Source: Geobacillus icigianus (lineage in GTDB: Bacteria; Bacillota; Bacilli; Bacillales; Anoxybacillaceae). From it: a DNA stretch of 53,164 nucleotides. Position 1 is the stretch's first letter. Each line of letters opens with the position of its first letter. The stretch spans positions 1 to 53,164 of the forward strand of contig NZ_JPYA01000029.1 of assembly GCF_000750005.1 (NCBI RefSeq), in the 5' to 3' direction. Shown here piece by piece: positions 41,339-49,224 of this stretch. The position numbers were made by a program, and so were the translations under genes. The notes under the pieces were generated by a model. That model did no database searches. It saw only the letters and a program-made list of their open reading frames with translations, and was not told the DNA's origin.

Positions 41339-42966
41339 TATTTCATCCCCCTCTTTTGCTTAGCGAACTGCTGCAACCATGAACCTGCAAATGTGAACAA
41401 TAGAGAAAAAATAAAGCATTTGACCAGCAGTGTTAACGGCTCTATAAAGAGAGCCATTGATCGTTTCACTTCAGTTTCTCCGTTGACGCTCACAAAATAG
41501 CTAATCCCTAGCCGAGAAAACTGGCAAATAACCACTAATCCAATACTATACAAAGCGGCAAAAACGACAATTGGTTTCCATACTAGTTCATAATTCTGAC
41601 GAATACGGTATCCAACATAAAGAAAAATGGCGATTGGCAATAAAATCAGCAGCTGCATATATATTTCTTTTTCAAAAAATCCCGTATGGAAGAGCCAATC
41701 GTATATTTCTTCATAGAATCCAGTATCGTTGCTTATCGGCTTCAAATCAGAAAACAAACCGTAAGTTACAGATTGATGATCATGGAGATTATCACGCTGA
41801 AAATGTAATACTCCCAGATGCAGCATTGCCCATAGCCACACTGCCCATTGCATGGCTAAAGCAGCATAAAACAGCTTGGATAACACAGCTCCACCTGCGA
41901 TCCATTCCAATTCATCGATCTCTAAGCGGGATATACCTAAAAACACAAAAGGTAGCAGCAAAACGAATAGCAGCCCAATTCCTCGCAGCTGCCAAGCACA
42001 TCCACTGTAAATGACATCGCCATAACGAACGAATTGTTTTATTTCATGAACCGTTCGTTTGTATCCCCTCGAGATCCATATCCCTGTTCCAGCAAAAAAG
42101 AAAGAAAGAAGAACCCCATTGACCAAAGTAGTCCAAAACGGATACGTTCCTGTGATATGAAACGAAATAAGACCGTGATCATTTGTATTCATTTCATAAG
42201 AAAAACTAGCAACCAGCGATAAGATAGATAAACAAGTCCCGTAAAGGAAGGAAAAGACGATAAGATGACCCATCAGTGTACGCATATTGGTTCGCCATGC
42301 TTTTGCAAGCACCACTCCTCCTACAAATAGCGCAAGGAATGGAATGATAAGAAACCTAATAAGTCCAGTTTCTACTGAACCGCCTGCTTCACCAACTTGT
42401 CTATCAACATATGCTGCTGCATTCATTTTTATTTCTGGATTTACGGCATGAGTCCAAAGCGTAAAATCAGCCATTGCCTTAATCCAGTTTAGTTTCTCAA
42501 TATTAGCACGATCCAAGTAGGACAATACGTATTCCAAATCATGTCTCAAACCTGGATTAACAGCATAAAACCAAGATGACTTCATTCCTTTGATGGCCAT
42601 TGCCGATAAGAGAAAAAGCACGATAAAGCTGGTTGATACTGCTAAAAGCACTCGTTTCCAACGCAAACTTTTACATAGATCCAACAAAGAAGAAATGGAC
42701 AAACCTCGATACTTTTGATTTGCTTCGTCTTCCTCTTTTATATGTCTTATATTTTCGCTTTTAGCGATATGCACTTGAAACACCGGTGATCCACAAGATG
42801 AACAATACATACAATCGCTCAGTAAGGAATATCCGCAGTAAGGGCAAAAGGTTTTTTGATTCTTTGTATAAGCAAAAGAGATTTTTTCTTTTTGTAATGC
42901 CGTGCCATCCTTATAGCAGTAATTAGCCGAAGCAGGGTTTTGAGCACCACATGTTGTGCAATACAT
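41338..42966 (-). CDS. Multi-pass membrane protein with two zinc ribbons
   Basis: 542 residues, unnamed family. The N-terminal ribbon has Cys3, Cys6 and Cys17 but CYKDG replaces the second CxxC, so it is probably degenerate. A second ribbon (FCPYCG and YCSSCGSP, about 40-60) is intact. From residue about 105 on there are eight to ten membrane segments. The start lies 12 bases after the preceding stop. Middle gene of a three-gene operon whose products all carry zinc ribbons and must act at the membrane, perhaps as one complex. Confidence 0.7.
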   Translation of the reverse strand: MYCTTCGAQNPASANYCYKDGTALQKEKISFAYTKNQKTFCPYCGYSLLSDCMYCSSCGSPVFQVHIAKSENIRHIKEEDEANQKYRGLSISSLLDLCKSLRWKRVLLAVSTSFIVLFLLSAMAIKGMKSSWFYAVNPGLRHDLEYVLSYLDRANIEKLNWIKAMADFTLWTHAVNPEIKMNAAAYVDRQVGEAGGSVETGLIRFLIIPFLALFVGGVVLAKAWRTNMRTLMGHLIVFSFLYGTCLSILSLVASFSYEMNTNDHGLISFHITGTYPFWTTLVNGVLLSFFFAGTGIWISRGYKRTVHEIKQFVRYGDVIYSGCAWQLRGIGLLFVLLLPFVFLGISRLEIDELEWIAGGAVLSKLFYAALAMQWAVWLWAMLHLGVLHFQRDNLHDHQSVTYGLFSDLKPISNDTGFYEEIYDWLFHTGFFEKEIYMQLLILLPIAIFLYVGYRIRQNYELVWKPIVVFAALYSIGLVVICQFSRLGISYFVSVNGETEVKRSMALFIEPLTLLVKCFIFSLLFTFAGSWLQQFAKQKRGMK

Positions 42967-42978
42967 TCCTCTACCTCC

Positions 42979-43461
42979 CTACGCTAACTTTATACCACAA
43001 CAAATACAAAACTCAGCCGGTTGCAGGATTGGTTGTTCGCATCGTGGGCACACGACGTATTGTTCTCTTTCTTCTTCTTTCTGTTTCACCGGCTGTCCAC
43101 AAGCACCACAAAAGCGATCCTCCAAAGACAACGGCTGTCTGCAATGCACACACACTTTTCCTTCTGCTCCATGTTCCATGAGTTTCTCTAATTTGTTCTT
43201 TGTTTGATACAATGTTTTATCCAATTGTATTAGCACTTCCGAAAGGCTAAGAAGATCAGGATCTTCAATTTCTCCGAGCCTAATTTTTTTATAAATGGCT
43301 TCCCCTAATTTAATGAGCACATCCGCTCGTTTTTCAACTGTCTCTTCGATAACATTTTTGCATTTATTGATTTCTTGGGCGATTTGCAGCTTTTGTTTTC
43401 CTTGCTCAATCGATTGCTGAATTTTCGTAATTCCTCCGCCTATCTTCCTTTGCAAATCCAT
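42979..43461 (-). CDS. Coiled-coil protein with C-terminal double zinc ribbon
   Basis: 160 residues. Residues 1-95 form an amphipathic helical coiled coil (KIQQSIEQGKQKLQIAQEI and following); the C-terminus holds two ribbons, VCVHCRQPLSLEDRFCGACG (about 104-123) and VCPRCEQPILQPAEFCICCG (about 136-155). Soluble. The start at 43461 follows GGAGGTGG. First gene of the operon; it may tether or organise the two membrane proteins encoded after it. Family unknown to me beyond zinc-ribbon. Confidence 0.75.
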   Translation of the reverse strand: MDLQRKIGGGITKIQQSIEQGKQKLQIAQEINKCKNVIEETVEKRADVLIKLGEAIYKKIRLGEIEDPDLLSLSEVLIQLDKTLYQTKNKLEKLMEHGAEGKVCVHCRQPLSLEDRFCGACGQPVKQKEEEREQYVVCPRCEQPILQPAEFCICCGIKLA

Positions 43462-44087
43462 TTACAAACCACCTCCAAAAACATATCTTTTCGCATCTTT
43501 GAACTAGCTGGTACGGACACTTCAAAAGGGATAGGACATATGTGCATCGGCTGACCAACTGTTCAGCATGATGTCGATAACATGGCTCTGCCCTGTCTAT
43601 CTGTCTATCCAAGGAGGACGAATACCGCTGAATTCCACCCATTTCTCAATAAGAGAAACCTAACACAATCAACTTTTCTGTTTTGAATGAAAATGCTGGC
43701 GATTGGGGTGCGACAGCGGCTTTTCACTAGAATTCAAGGAAAAATGCTAACATTGAGACAGTAGATTCATCGCTAAAGAGACGATGATGATTGTCATGCT
43801 CTCATTACCACCACTTTTCCCCAAAACCGACACTATCCGTCATCACTTTATATACACAAAATATGTATATAATGTTATTACAACCTCCTTTTCCTTCATT
43901 TTTCCAATCTCTTAAACATCAATAATGATAGCATAGTACCTTTGTCGTATCAATCATATTTTTGGTCGAATAGTGTAGAAAAAGCGGTTGAGATGACGAA
44001 TTTTGTCTCGCTCTTTCTTTCGGTTAGTTGGTTCTACAGTCAAGCTGTATAAAGCAGTTCGCAGTTGTTTTCTCACTTAAAACCGTC
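43462..44087. other. Divergent regulatory region of zinc-ribbon operon and LCP gene
   Basis: No gene. It includes a truncated repeat (43618-43735), an AT-rich dyad TATATAC-9-GTATATA (43849-43871) that could be an operator, and an extended AT-rich stretch. Confidence 0.4.
43618..43735 (+). repeat. MITE-like repeat, left end missing
   Basis: Subtype B. The hairpin TTTCTC AATAA GAGAAA and the right part are intact (ending CTTTTCACTAG); the left arm GGAGGCCGGTGA is absent or too diverged. Confidence 0.75.
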
Positions 44088-44093
44088 TATAAT
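44065..44093 (+). promoter_or_regulatory. Promoter of the LCP gene
   Basis: TTGTTT (44065-44070) and a perfect TATAAT (44088-44093) with a 17-base spacer, 46 bases before the start codon. Confidence 0.7.
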
Positions 44094-44139
44094 CGAAGTG
44101 ATGTGGCTAAAATTTTCTTGAAGCAAAGGAAGAGCAACG

Positions 44140-45078
44140 ATGAGGGCAAAACGCCGGAAAAAGAGGAAATGGCTTCGGTGGTTGACAGGGGCGTTGGCTG
44201 TATTGCTGGCCGGCGCAGGGATATTTGCCTACTCGATTTACCACCACGTGAAACAGACGGCAAACCAAATGCATGAAGACATCGATTGGAAATCAGGAAA
44301 GCGGCAAGAGGATGTATCATTCGAGCGGAAGACACCGATTTCGATCTTGTTGATTGGTGTTGACGAGCGGAAAGGAGACCGTGGTCGTGCGGATACGCTC
44401 ATCGTCATGACGGTCAATCCGAACAAACAGTCGATTGAGATGGTCAGCGTCCCGCGCGATACGAGAACAGAGATAATCGGAAAAGGGACGAAAGATAAAA
44501 TCAACCATTCGTACGCCTTTGGCGGAGTGGAGATGACGATGGCGACGGTCGAGCATTTCTTGGACATCCCGATCGACTATTACATTAAAGTCAATATGGA
44601 AAGCTTCCGCGATATCGTCAATGCGGTCGGGGGAGTGACGGTGAACAACCCGTTTGCCTTTACGTACGAAGGAACGTACTTTTCCAAAGGGAAGATTACG
44701 CTCAATGGGGACGAAGCGCTGAAATATTCGCGCATGCGGTACGACGACCCGCGCGGCGATTTTGGGCGCCAAGACCGCCAGAAACAAATCATTCAAGCCA
44801 TTATTGAGAAAGGGGCAAGCTTCTCGTCGCTCACGAACTATAGCGATGTGCTCACGGCGATCGGGAAGAACATCAAAACGAACTTAACGTTTGAGGAAAT
44901 GAAAGAAATTCAGGCGAACTACAAAGATGCCCGTAAACAGATCAAGCAGCTGCACATCACCGGTCAAGGGACGAAAATTAACGGAATCTATTATTTAATC
45001 GTGCCGGAAAGCGAGCGGTTGGCCGTTTCCAATGAGTTAAAAGAACATCTTGAATTGAAGACGACAGCAGTAAAATAA
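44140..45078 (+). CDS. LytR-CpsA-Psr (LCP) family protein
   Basis: 312 residues. An N-terminal basic stretch and one membrane segment (about 14-36) precede the LCP domain (about 65-225): ISILLIGVDER with the phosphate-contacting Asp, RADTLIVMTVNP, SVPRDTR (Arg-rich catalytic site), INHSYAFGG and DPRGDFGRQDRQKQII. LCP enzymes attach teichoic acid or other secondary polymers to peptidoglycan outside the membrane. The start at 44140 follows AAAGGA. B. subtilis relatives are TagU (LytR), TagT and TagV; which one is the orthologue is not certain. Confidence 0.9.
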   Translation: MRAKRRKKRKWLRWLTGALAVLLAGAGIFAYSIYHHVKQTANQMHEDIDWKSGKRQEDVSFERKTPISILLIGVDERKGDRGRADTLIVMTVNPNKQSIEMVSVPRDTRTEIIGKGTKDKINHSYAFGGVEMTMATVEHFLDIPIDYYIKVNMESFRDIVNAVGGVTVNNPFAFTYEGTYFSKGKITLNGDEALKYSRMRYDDPRGDFGRQDRQKQIIQAIIEKGASFSSLTNYSDVLTAIGKNIKTNLTFEEMKEIQANYKDARKQIKQLHITGQGTKINGIYYLIVPESERLAVSNELKEHLELKTTAVK

Positions 45079-45090
45079 ATACACAAAACA

Positions 45091-45137
45091 GGGATGCCCA
45101 AAAAGAGACCATTCTCTTTGGGCACCCTTATTTTTCT
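45091..45137 (+). terminator. Terminator of the LCP gene
   Basis: Long hairpin with arms TGCCCAAA and TTTGGGCA plus GAGA/TCTC, followed by CTTATTTTTC. The convergent lipoprotein gene ends at its right edge. Confidence 0.75.
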
Positions 45138-45505
45138 CACTCGTCTTTATTGTCTTTGTCATTCGCATCCCGCCGATCCTCGACCGGGTCTTCGCGGTCC
45201 GGCACGGTATCGTGTTCGTCATCGCCCGGGCCGTTGTTCGTATCGTCTCCCGGCGGGAGTTGATTGTTTTGATTGTCATTCAAATCGGTATCGCGGTTGT
45301 CCGGGATGCCGTCGTTGTCTTTGTCGTTGTCCACGTCGTCGTTTTGGTTGATGTCATCGGCCGGGTTCATGTCTCGGTCGTTGACATCGTTTTGGTTGTT
45401 TGGCGGCGGCGGGTTGTTGTTATCGCGGTTCATATTGCATCCAGCCGCCAAAAAGAGGGCGACAAGGGCGCTGAACAGCCGGATCAGCAACGCTTTTTTC
45501 TTCAT
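45137..45505 (-). CDS. Asp/Asn-rich lipoprotein with calcium-binding-like repeats
   Basis: 122 residues. Signal peptide with lipobox LAAGC (Cys23). The mature part is almost wholly Asp, Asn, Pro and Gln, with an extreme acidic bias. DNDKDNDGIPDNRDTD and neighbours resemble thrombospondin type 3 or dockerin-like calcium loops (DxDxDGxxD). No enzyme domain. The start at 45505 follows AAAGGAG. It is probably a membrane-anchored surface protein that binds cations; the function is unknown. Confidence 0.7.
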   Translation of the reverse strand: MKKKALLIRLFSALVALFLAAGCNMNRDNNNPPPPNNQNDVNDRDMNPADDINQNDDVDNDKDNDGIPDNRDTDLNDNQNNQLPPGDDTNNGPGDDEHDTVPDREDPVEDRRDANDKDNKDE

Positions 45506-45634
45506 CCTCTCTGCTCCTTTCCATCGGTTGTAGTGACCTTATGTAAGACTGGTCCTTGCTTATCTTTCCCCGAACGGATGATTTCATGCATGAAATGCGG
45601 AGGGATCCGTTTCTGCGCCACTTTTCGGTGATCT

Positions 45635-45768
45635 CTCGGAGGCTGGTGATTTCATCCTAGATACGGGTTTGCCATGTCATTTCTCAATTAGAAAAACCTT
45701 GTTGCATCGGCCCCGCGCGTTCTCCCATTGATGAAGGGAGTCAATGCTTTTTCACCACAGCCTTCTCG
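45635..45768 (+). repeat. Solitary MITE-like repeat, subtype C
   Basis: Flanked on both sides by CTCG, where most copies have CTAG. The matching tetranucleotide at both ends fits a target duplication or one original CTAG changed in parallel. Confidence 0.85.
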
Positions 45769-45773
45769 GCCAA

Positions 45774-45816
45774 ACAAAAAGAGGATGTCCCGAACGGAAC
45801 GGGACATCCTCTTTTC
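45774..45816. terminator. Strong bidirectional terminator
   Basis: A 16-bp stem, AAAAGAGGATGTCCCG with CGGGACATCCTCTTTT, loop of seven. On the minus strand it ends the fabZ operon 75 bases after the fabZ stop. Confidence 0.9.
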
Positions 45817-45892
45817 CCACTATATAGGTAACATGTTCTTCCTATTTTGCCTATCTTGAAGACGGGCCACCTTTTCGGTTCGCGGGTTCCAT

Positions 45893-46330
45893 TTAACGAG
45901 ACGGATTGTCCCCCAAAGCGAACATGAGCTCTGTTTCGCAAACGAGCTCGCCGTCGACAGTGGCGACGCCTCTGCCTTTGCCGATGGCGCCGCGGGCGCG
46001 GAGAATTTCCACTTCGAGGCGGAGCTGGTCGCCTGGTTTCACTTGCTTTTTAAACCGGCAGTTGTCGATGCCGGCGAAAAAGGCGAGGCGGCCGCGGTTT
46101 TCCTCGCTTTGCAAGAGGACGACCGCGCCGACTTGAGCGAGCGCTTCGACGATCAACACGCCAGGCATAACCGGGTATTCAGGGAAATGACCGGCGAAAA
46201 ACGCTTCGTTGGCGCTGACGTTTTTGAGGCCGACGGCGCGTTTGCCTTCTTCCATTTCAACAATGCGGTCCACAAGCAAAAACGGGTAACGGTGTGGGAT
46301 GATGGCTTGAATTTGTTGGACATCAAGCAT
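45893..46330 (-). CDS. fabZ: 3-hydroxyacyl-ACP dehydratase FabZ
   Basis: Removes water from (3R)-hydroxyacyl-ACP in each cycle of type II fatty-acid synthesis. 145 residues with hot-dog fold motifs [10 protein letters not shown] (13-22) and [14 protein letters not shown] with catalytic His48; Glu62 is in IVEALAQ. The start at 46330 follows AAAGGAG. Part of the conserved Bacillus set fabZ, epuA-like gene, flhP, flhO, mbl, spoIIID, all on the same strand here. A degenerate repeat lies between it and the next gene upstream. Confidence 0.95.
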   Translation of the reverse strand: MLDVQQIQAIIPHRYPFLLVDRIVEMEEGKRAVGLKNVSANEAFFAGHFPEYPVMPGVLIVEALAQVGAVVLLQSEENRGRLAFFAGIDNCRFKKQVKPGDQLRLEVEILRARGAIGKGRGVATVDGELVCETELMFALGDNPSR

Positions 46331-46365
46331 CGGAAACGCTCCTTTCTGCTGGAATCAAGAAGGGA

Positions 46366-46450
46366 AGGCTGGTGATGGAAGGGAGCCGTCCGCTTCCTAG
46401 CATCATTTCTCCAATTGAACATGTAGCACGGATCCTGCTTTACCCAGTTC
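46366..46450 (+). repeat. Degenerate MITE-like repeat
   Basis: Left end GGAAGGCTGGTGATGG and the TTTCTCCAATTG hairpin region are recognisable; the right end is lost. It lies in the gap upstream of fabZ. Confidence 0.5.
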
Positions 46451-46466
46451 ACTCATCGCTCCCCCT

Positions 46467-46826
46467 CTACGCCCCTTTTTGGACAAAGTCAAAAATGTGC
46501 TGCCATGTCGACGGACGAAACACGTCAAGCCAGTGCCCGTCGCCGATGACGCTGTAGCCGACAGCCACTCCCACCGCTAGGCAGATGACCATCAGTGCGA
46601 TGACCATGATCAGCCGCAGCAGCACTGAAACGAACCGGGCGCGCGCAAAATGGCGCGTTTCCGGTGTTGTTTCCACCTCAGACGGCGGGGAGGTTTTCGT
46701 CACCGGCGACCGTTCTTGCAAGGCCGCGGCGCTCCCGTCGGTCGAAAACGCGGCCAAGCGCGCTTTCCTTCGCTGTTTTCGCCGTTCGCTGCGAGAAAGC
46801 GGCTCGTTTTTCGTTTCGTTGCCCAT
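46467..46826 (-). CDS. EpuA-like membrane protein (annotated as RNA polymerase beta-associated)
   Basis: 119 residues. A basic N-terminal region (SRSERRKQRRKARL) precedes one membrane segment (about 73-95, VSVLLRLIMVIALMVICLAVG), then GYSVIGDGHWLDVFRPSTWQHIFDFV, the hallmark of the EpuA family. Members are named after RNA polymerase beta in databases but are small single-pass membrane proteins of unclear role. I prefer the ATG at 46826, eight bases from AAGGAG; the ATG at 46832 is too close. It lies just after flhP. Confidence 0.8.
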   Translation of the reverse strand: MGNETKNEPLSRSERRKQRRKARLAAFSTDGSAAALQERSPVTKTSPPSEVETTPETRHFARARFVSVLLRLIMVIALMVICLAVGVAVGYSVIGDGHWLDVFRPSTWQHIFDFVQKGA

Positions 46827-46838
46827 GTTCATCTCTCC

Positions 46839-47660
46839 TTAAGAGGAGCGCACGTTGTTAATGAGCCCGAGCATTTGTTCGGAAATGGAAATGGCGCGGG
46901 CGTTGAGCTGATAGGCACGGCTCGTTGTCATCAAGCCGACGAGTTCCTCGCCAAGATCGACGTTCGCTTGTTCGAGCGCGCCTTGCTTGATGCGGATTTG
47001 GTTGCGCAAACCGCCGTTCAACTCTTCACTGGCGCTTGGAACGGCGGGCAGAGTGAAGACGTTGTCGCCTTTGGCCTCAAGGAGCTGCGGGCGGCGAATC
47101 GCCGTGACACCCAAGTTGACGCGGGCGACGACCGCTCCATTGGCGTCGATGGCGGTCAACGTTCCCGTCGGTGACAGTTGCACGTCATGCGTATTCGCTG
47201 GCAGCACGATCGGTGCGTTCGTTTCATCAAGCACGAACAGGCCGTCGCTTGTCGTTAACGCGAGCTGGCCGTTCATCGGCGTCAGCGAAAAGTTGCCGGC
47301 GCGCGTGTAGCCGATCGCAGCGGCACCGCTAGCGTCGACGGTGCGGACGCGAAACCATTGGTTGGTCGCGGTGAAAGCGAAATCGAGGGCGCGGCCCGTC
47401 TCGACAAGCGGCCCTTGCGCAGTGACGAGCATCGTCGAAGCGAGTCCGGCCCCGTTTCCGTAGCGCACCCCCGCCGGCGTTTGCCGGGGCGCTTCGTCGT
47501 TTGGCAGGCGGTCGACTTGCTGGGCCAGCAGCTCAGCGAAGCTCACTTCGCGCCGTTGAAAGCCGACGGTGTTGCTGTTAGCGATGTTATGGCTGATCGT
47601 ATCAAGCCGCTGCTGCAACGCGTTCATCGTATTGGCGGCGGTGAACATCGAGCGGAGCAC
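46839..47660 (-). CDS. flhP: Flagellar hook-basal body protein FlhP
   Basis: 273 residues. The rod/hook N-terminal motif LRSMFTAANTMNALQQRLDTISHNIANSNTVGF and the C-terminal VDLGEELVGLMTTSRAYQLNARAI are both present, as in FlgG-type rod proteins. The GTG start at 47660 follows AAAGGGGG. FlhP is the distal rod component in B. subtilis. It lies 18 bases after flhO; both are separated from the main flagellar operon, next to mbl as in B. subtilis. Confidence 0.92.
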   Translation of the reverse strand: MLRSMFTAANTMNALQQRLDTISHNIANSNTVGFQRREVSFAELLAQQVDRLPNDEAPRQTPAGVRYGNGAGLASTMLVTAQGPLVETGRALDFAFTATNQWFRVRTVDASGAAAIGYTRAGNFSLTPMNGQLALTTSDGLFVLDETNAPIVLPANTHDVQLSPTGTLTAIDANGAVVARVNLGVTAIRRPQLLEAKGDNVFTLPAVPSASEELNGGLRNQIRIKQGALEQANVDLGEELVGLMTTSRAYQLNARAISISEQMLGLINNVRSS

Positions 47661-47678
47661 AGGCTTGTCCCCCTTTCA

Positions 47679-48509
47679 TCATTTTAGGCGGCCGACTTCG
47701 TTGACGGCCTTGTCCAAACTGCGGTCGTACGCTTGCACGATTTTTTGGTTCGCTTCAAAGGCGCGGTAGGCGGCGAGCAAGTCGGTCATCGTCCGCTCGA
47801 CGTCGACGTTCGACCGCTCAATGAAGCGCTGCTTTACCGTATACGTCACATTGCCTGGCGCCGGCGGCAGCGGACCTCCGGTGCTGCGGAAGAACCCGTT
47901 TCCTTCCTTCACTAAGGTGTTCGGATTGGCGGCAAACGCGACACCAAGACGAGCGGTTGCCCCTGTTTCGTCGATGATCATTCCATCGTCACGGACGGAA
48001 AACTGTTCGCTTGACAGAGGAATGCGCTCACCGCTCGCATCAAGCACATACCAGCCGTTTTGAGTCGTCAAATAGCCGTCCGGGCTCAACGTGAAATGCC
48101 CGTTTCTTGTGTAACGGATCTCGCCTTGACCGTTTTCAACGGCAAAAAACAGCGCGCCGCGCTCACCGCTCGTTGGATCGACCGGAACTTGTCCATCCAT
48201 TAAGGCGACATCGGTCGAAAGCCCGGTTTCTTTGATATCCCCTTGGCGAAAGTTCGGAATCAGTTCTTGCATATAAACGCCGGTATTGAGCGGGCCAATC
48301 ACGGTTTGGGTCGGAATGGCGCGCGGAGGGTTGGCTGGAACCGAACGATCGGCAAGACGGCTCATCAATAGCTCCGGAAACGCTCTCATCGCTCCAACGT
48401 CCGCTTTATACCCCGGCGTTTCGGCGTTCGCCAAATTGTTCGTCAGCCAATCGACGCGGCGCTGTTGCGCGAGCATGCCGCTCGCGGCTGTATACAATCC
48501 TCTCAACAT
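47679..48509 (-). CDS. flhO: Flagellar hook-basal body protein FlhO
   Basis: 276 residues. N-terminal MLRGLYTAASGMLAQQRRVDWLTNNLANAETPGYK and C-terminal VDVERTMTDLLAAYRAFEANQKIVQAYDRSLDKAVNEVG are classic for the flagellar rod/hook family. FlhO is the rod protein partner of FlhP. The start at 48509 follows GAGGTG; the 15-codon longer frame is rejected. First gene of flhO-flhP, and a chain of repeats fills the gap to mbl. Confidence 0.92.
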   Translation of the reverse strand: MLRGLYTAASGMLAQQRRVDWLTNNLANAETPGYKADVGAMRAFPELLMSRLADRSVPANPPRAIPTQTVIGPLNTGVYMQELIPNFRQGDIKETGLSTDVALMDGQVPVDPTSGERGALFFAVENGQGEIRYTRNGHFTLSPDGYLTTQNGWYVLDASGERIPLSSEQFSVRDDGMIIDETGATARLGVAFAANPNTLVKEGNGFFRSTGGPLPPAPGNVTYTVKQRFIERSNVDVERTMTDLLAAYRAFEANQKIVQAYDRSLDKAVNEVGRLK

Positions 48510-48623
48510 GGCTATCACCTCGCTTGTCCTCATTTTGGCCTTCGTTCGTCGCAACGTTCGGACGGCGTAGCCTTATTTTGTCGCTTTTCATCATTCGCTG
48601 GCCCTTCGCGCTCGTTGAGCGAC

Positions 48624-49028
48624 CTAAGAGACCGGTGATGCAATCGTGCATACCGCTTCCTGCCATCGTTTCTCAAATAGAAAAGCCTTGTCGCATCAGG
48701 ATCGTCTTTCAAACGCTCCCCCATTGCTCAACAGAAACAACCGTTTTTCACCGACTTTCTAGGAGGTTGGTGATTTAGTGAAAAATACCGCTGAGTTCCA
48801 CCCTTTTCTCAATTAGAGAAACATCGCAGAATCAGCTTTCTTTTCCGAATGAAAGTGCCGTCAATTGATGTGTGACAGCAGTGTTTCACCAGCCTTCTAG
48901 GAGGCTGGTGATTTCATCCTAGATACGGGTTTTCCATTTCATTTCTCAATTAGAAAAACATTGTTGCATCGGCCCCACGCGTTCCCCCATTGATGAAGAG
49001 ACTCAGCCGTTTTTCACCGGTTTTCTAA
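48624..49028 (+). repeat. Chain of three MITE-like repeats (48624-48762, 48759-48900, 48897-49028)
   Basis: Subtypes A, B, C. The outer boundaries are CTAA and CTAA; the inner, shared ones are CTAG. The middle copy shows TGATGTGTGACAGC pairing with GCCGTCA. The 715-base gap between mbl and flhO holds little else. Confidence 0.9.
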
Positions 49029-49049
49029 GCCATCTCGGTTCACGGCCTC

Positions 49050-49135
49050 AACCGAAAAGGCCGACAACCTTCCGCAAGGCAAAAGAAGCTGCGCGGTCTA
49101 GGCGGCACAGGCAACGGCCCTTTTTCTTTATTATA
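49050..49135. terminator. Possible terminator after mbl
   Basis: GGCCG...CGGCC arms about 60 bases apart, flanked by AAAAGG and CCTTTTTC. Too loosely folded to be sure; it lies about 90 bases past the mbl stop. Confidence 0.35.
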
Positions 49136-49224
49136 GATGGGCAAAAGCGGCCGCCGCATCCCCCGCCTTTCCTTTTTTCGCGCATCTTCTGTCCGCCCGT
49201 GGGGCGCTGGCGATGAATCAACCG

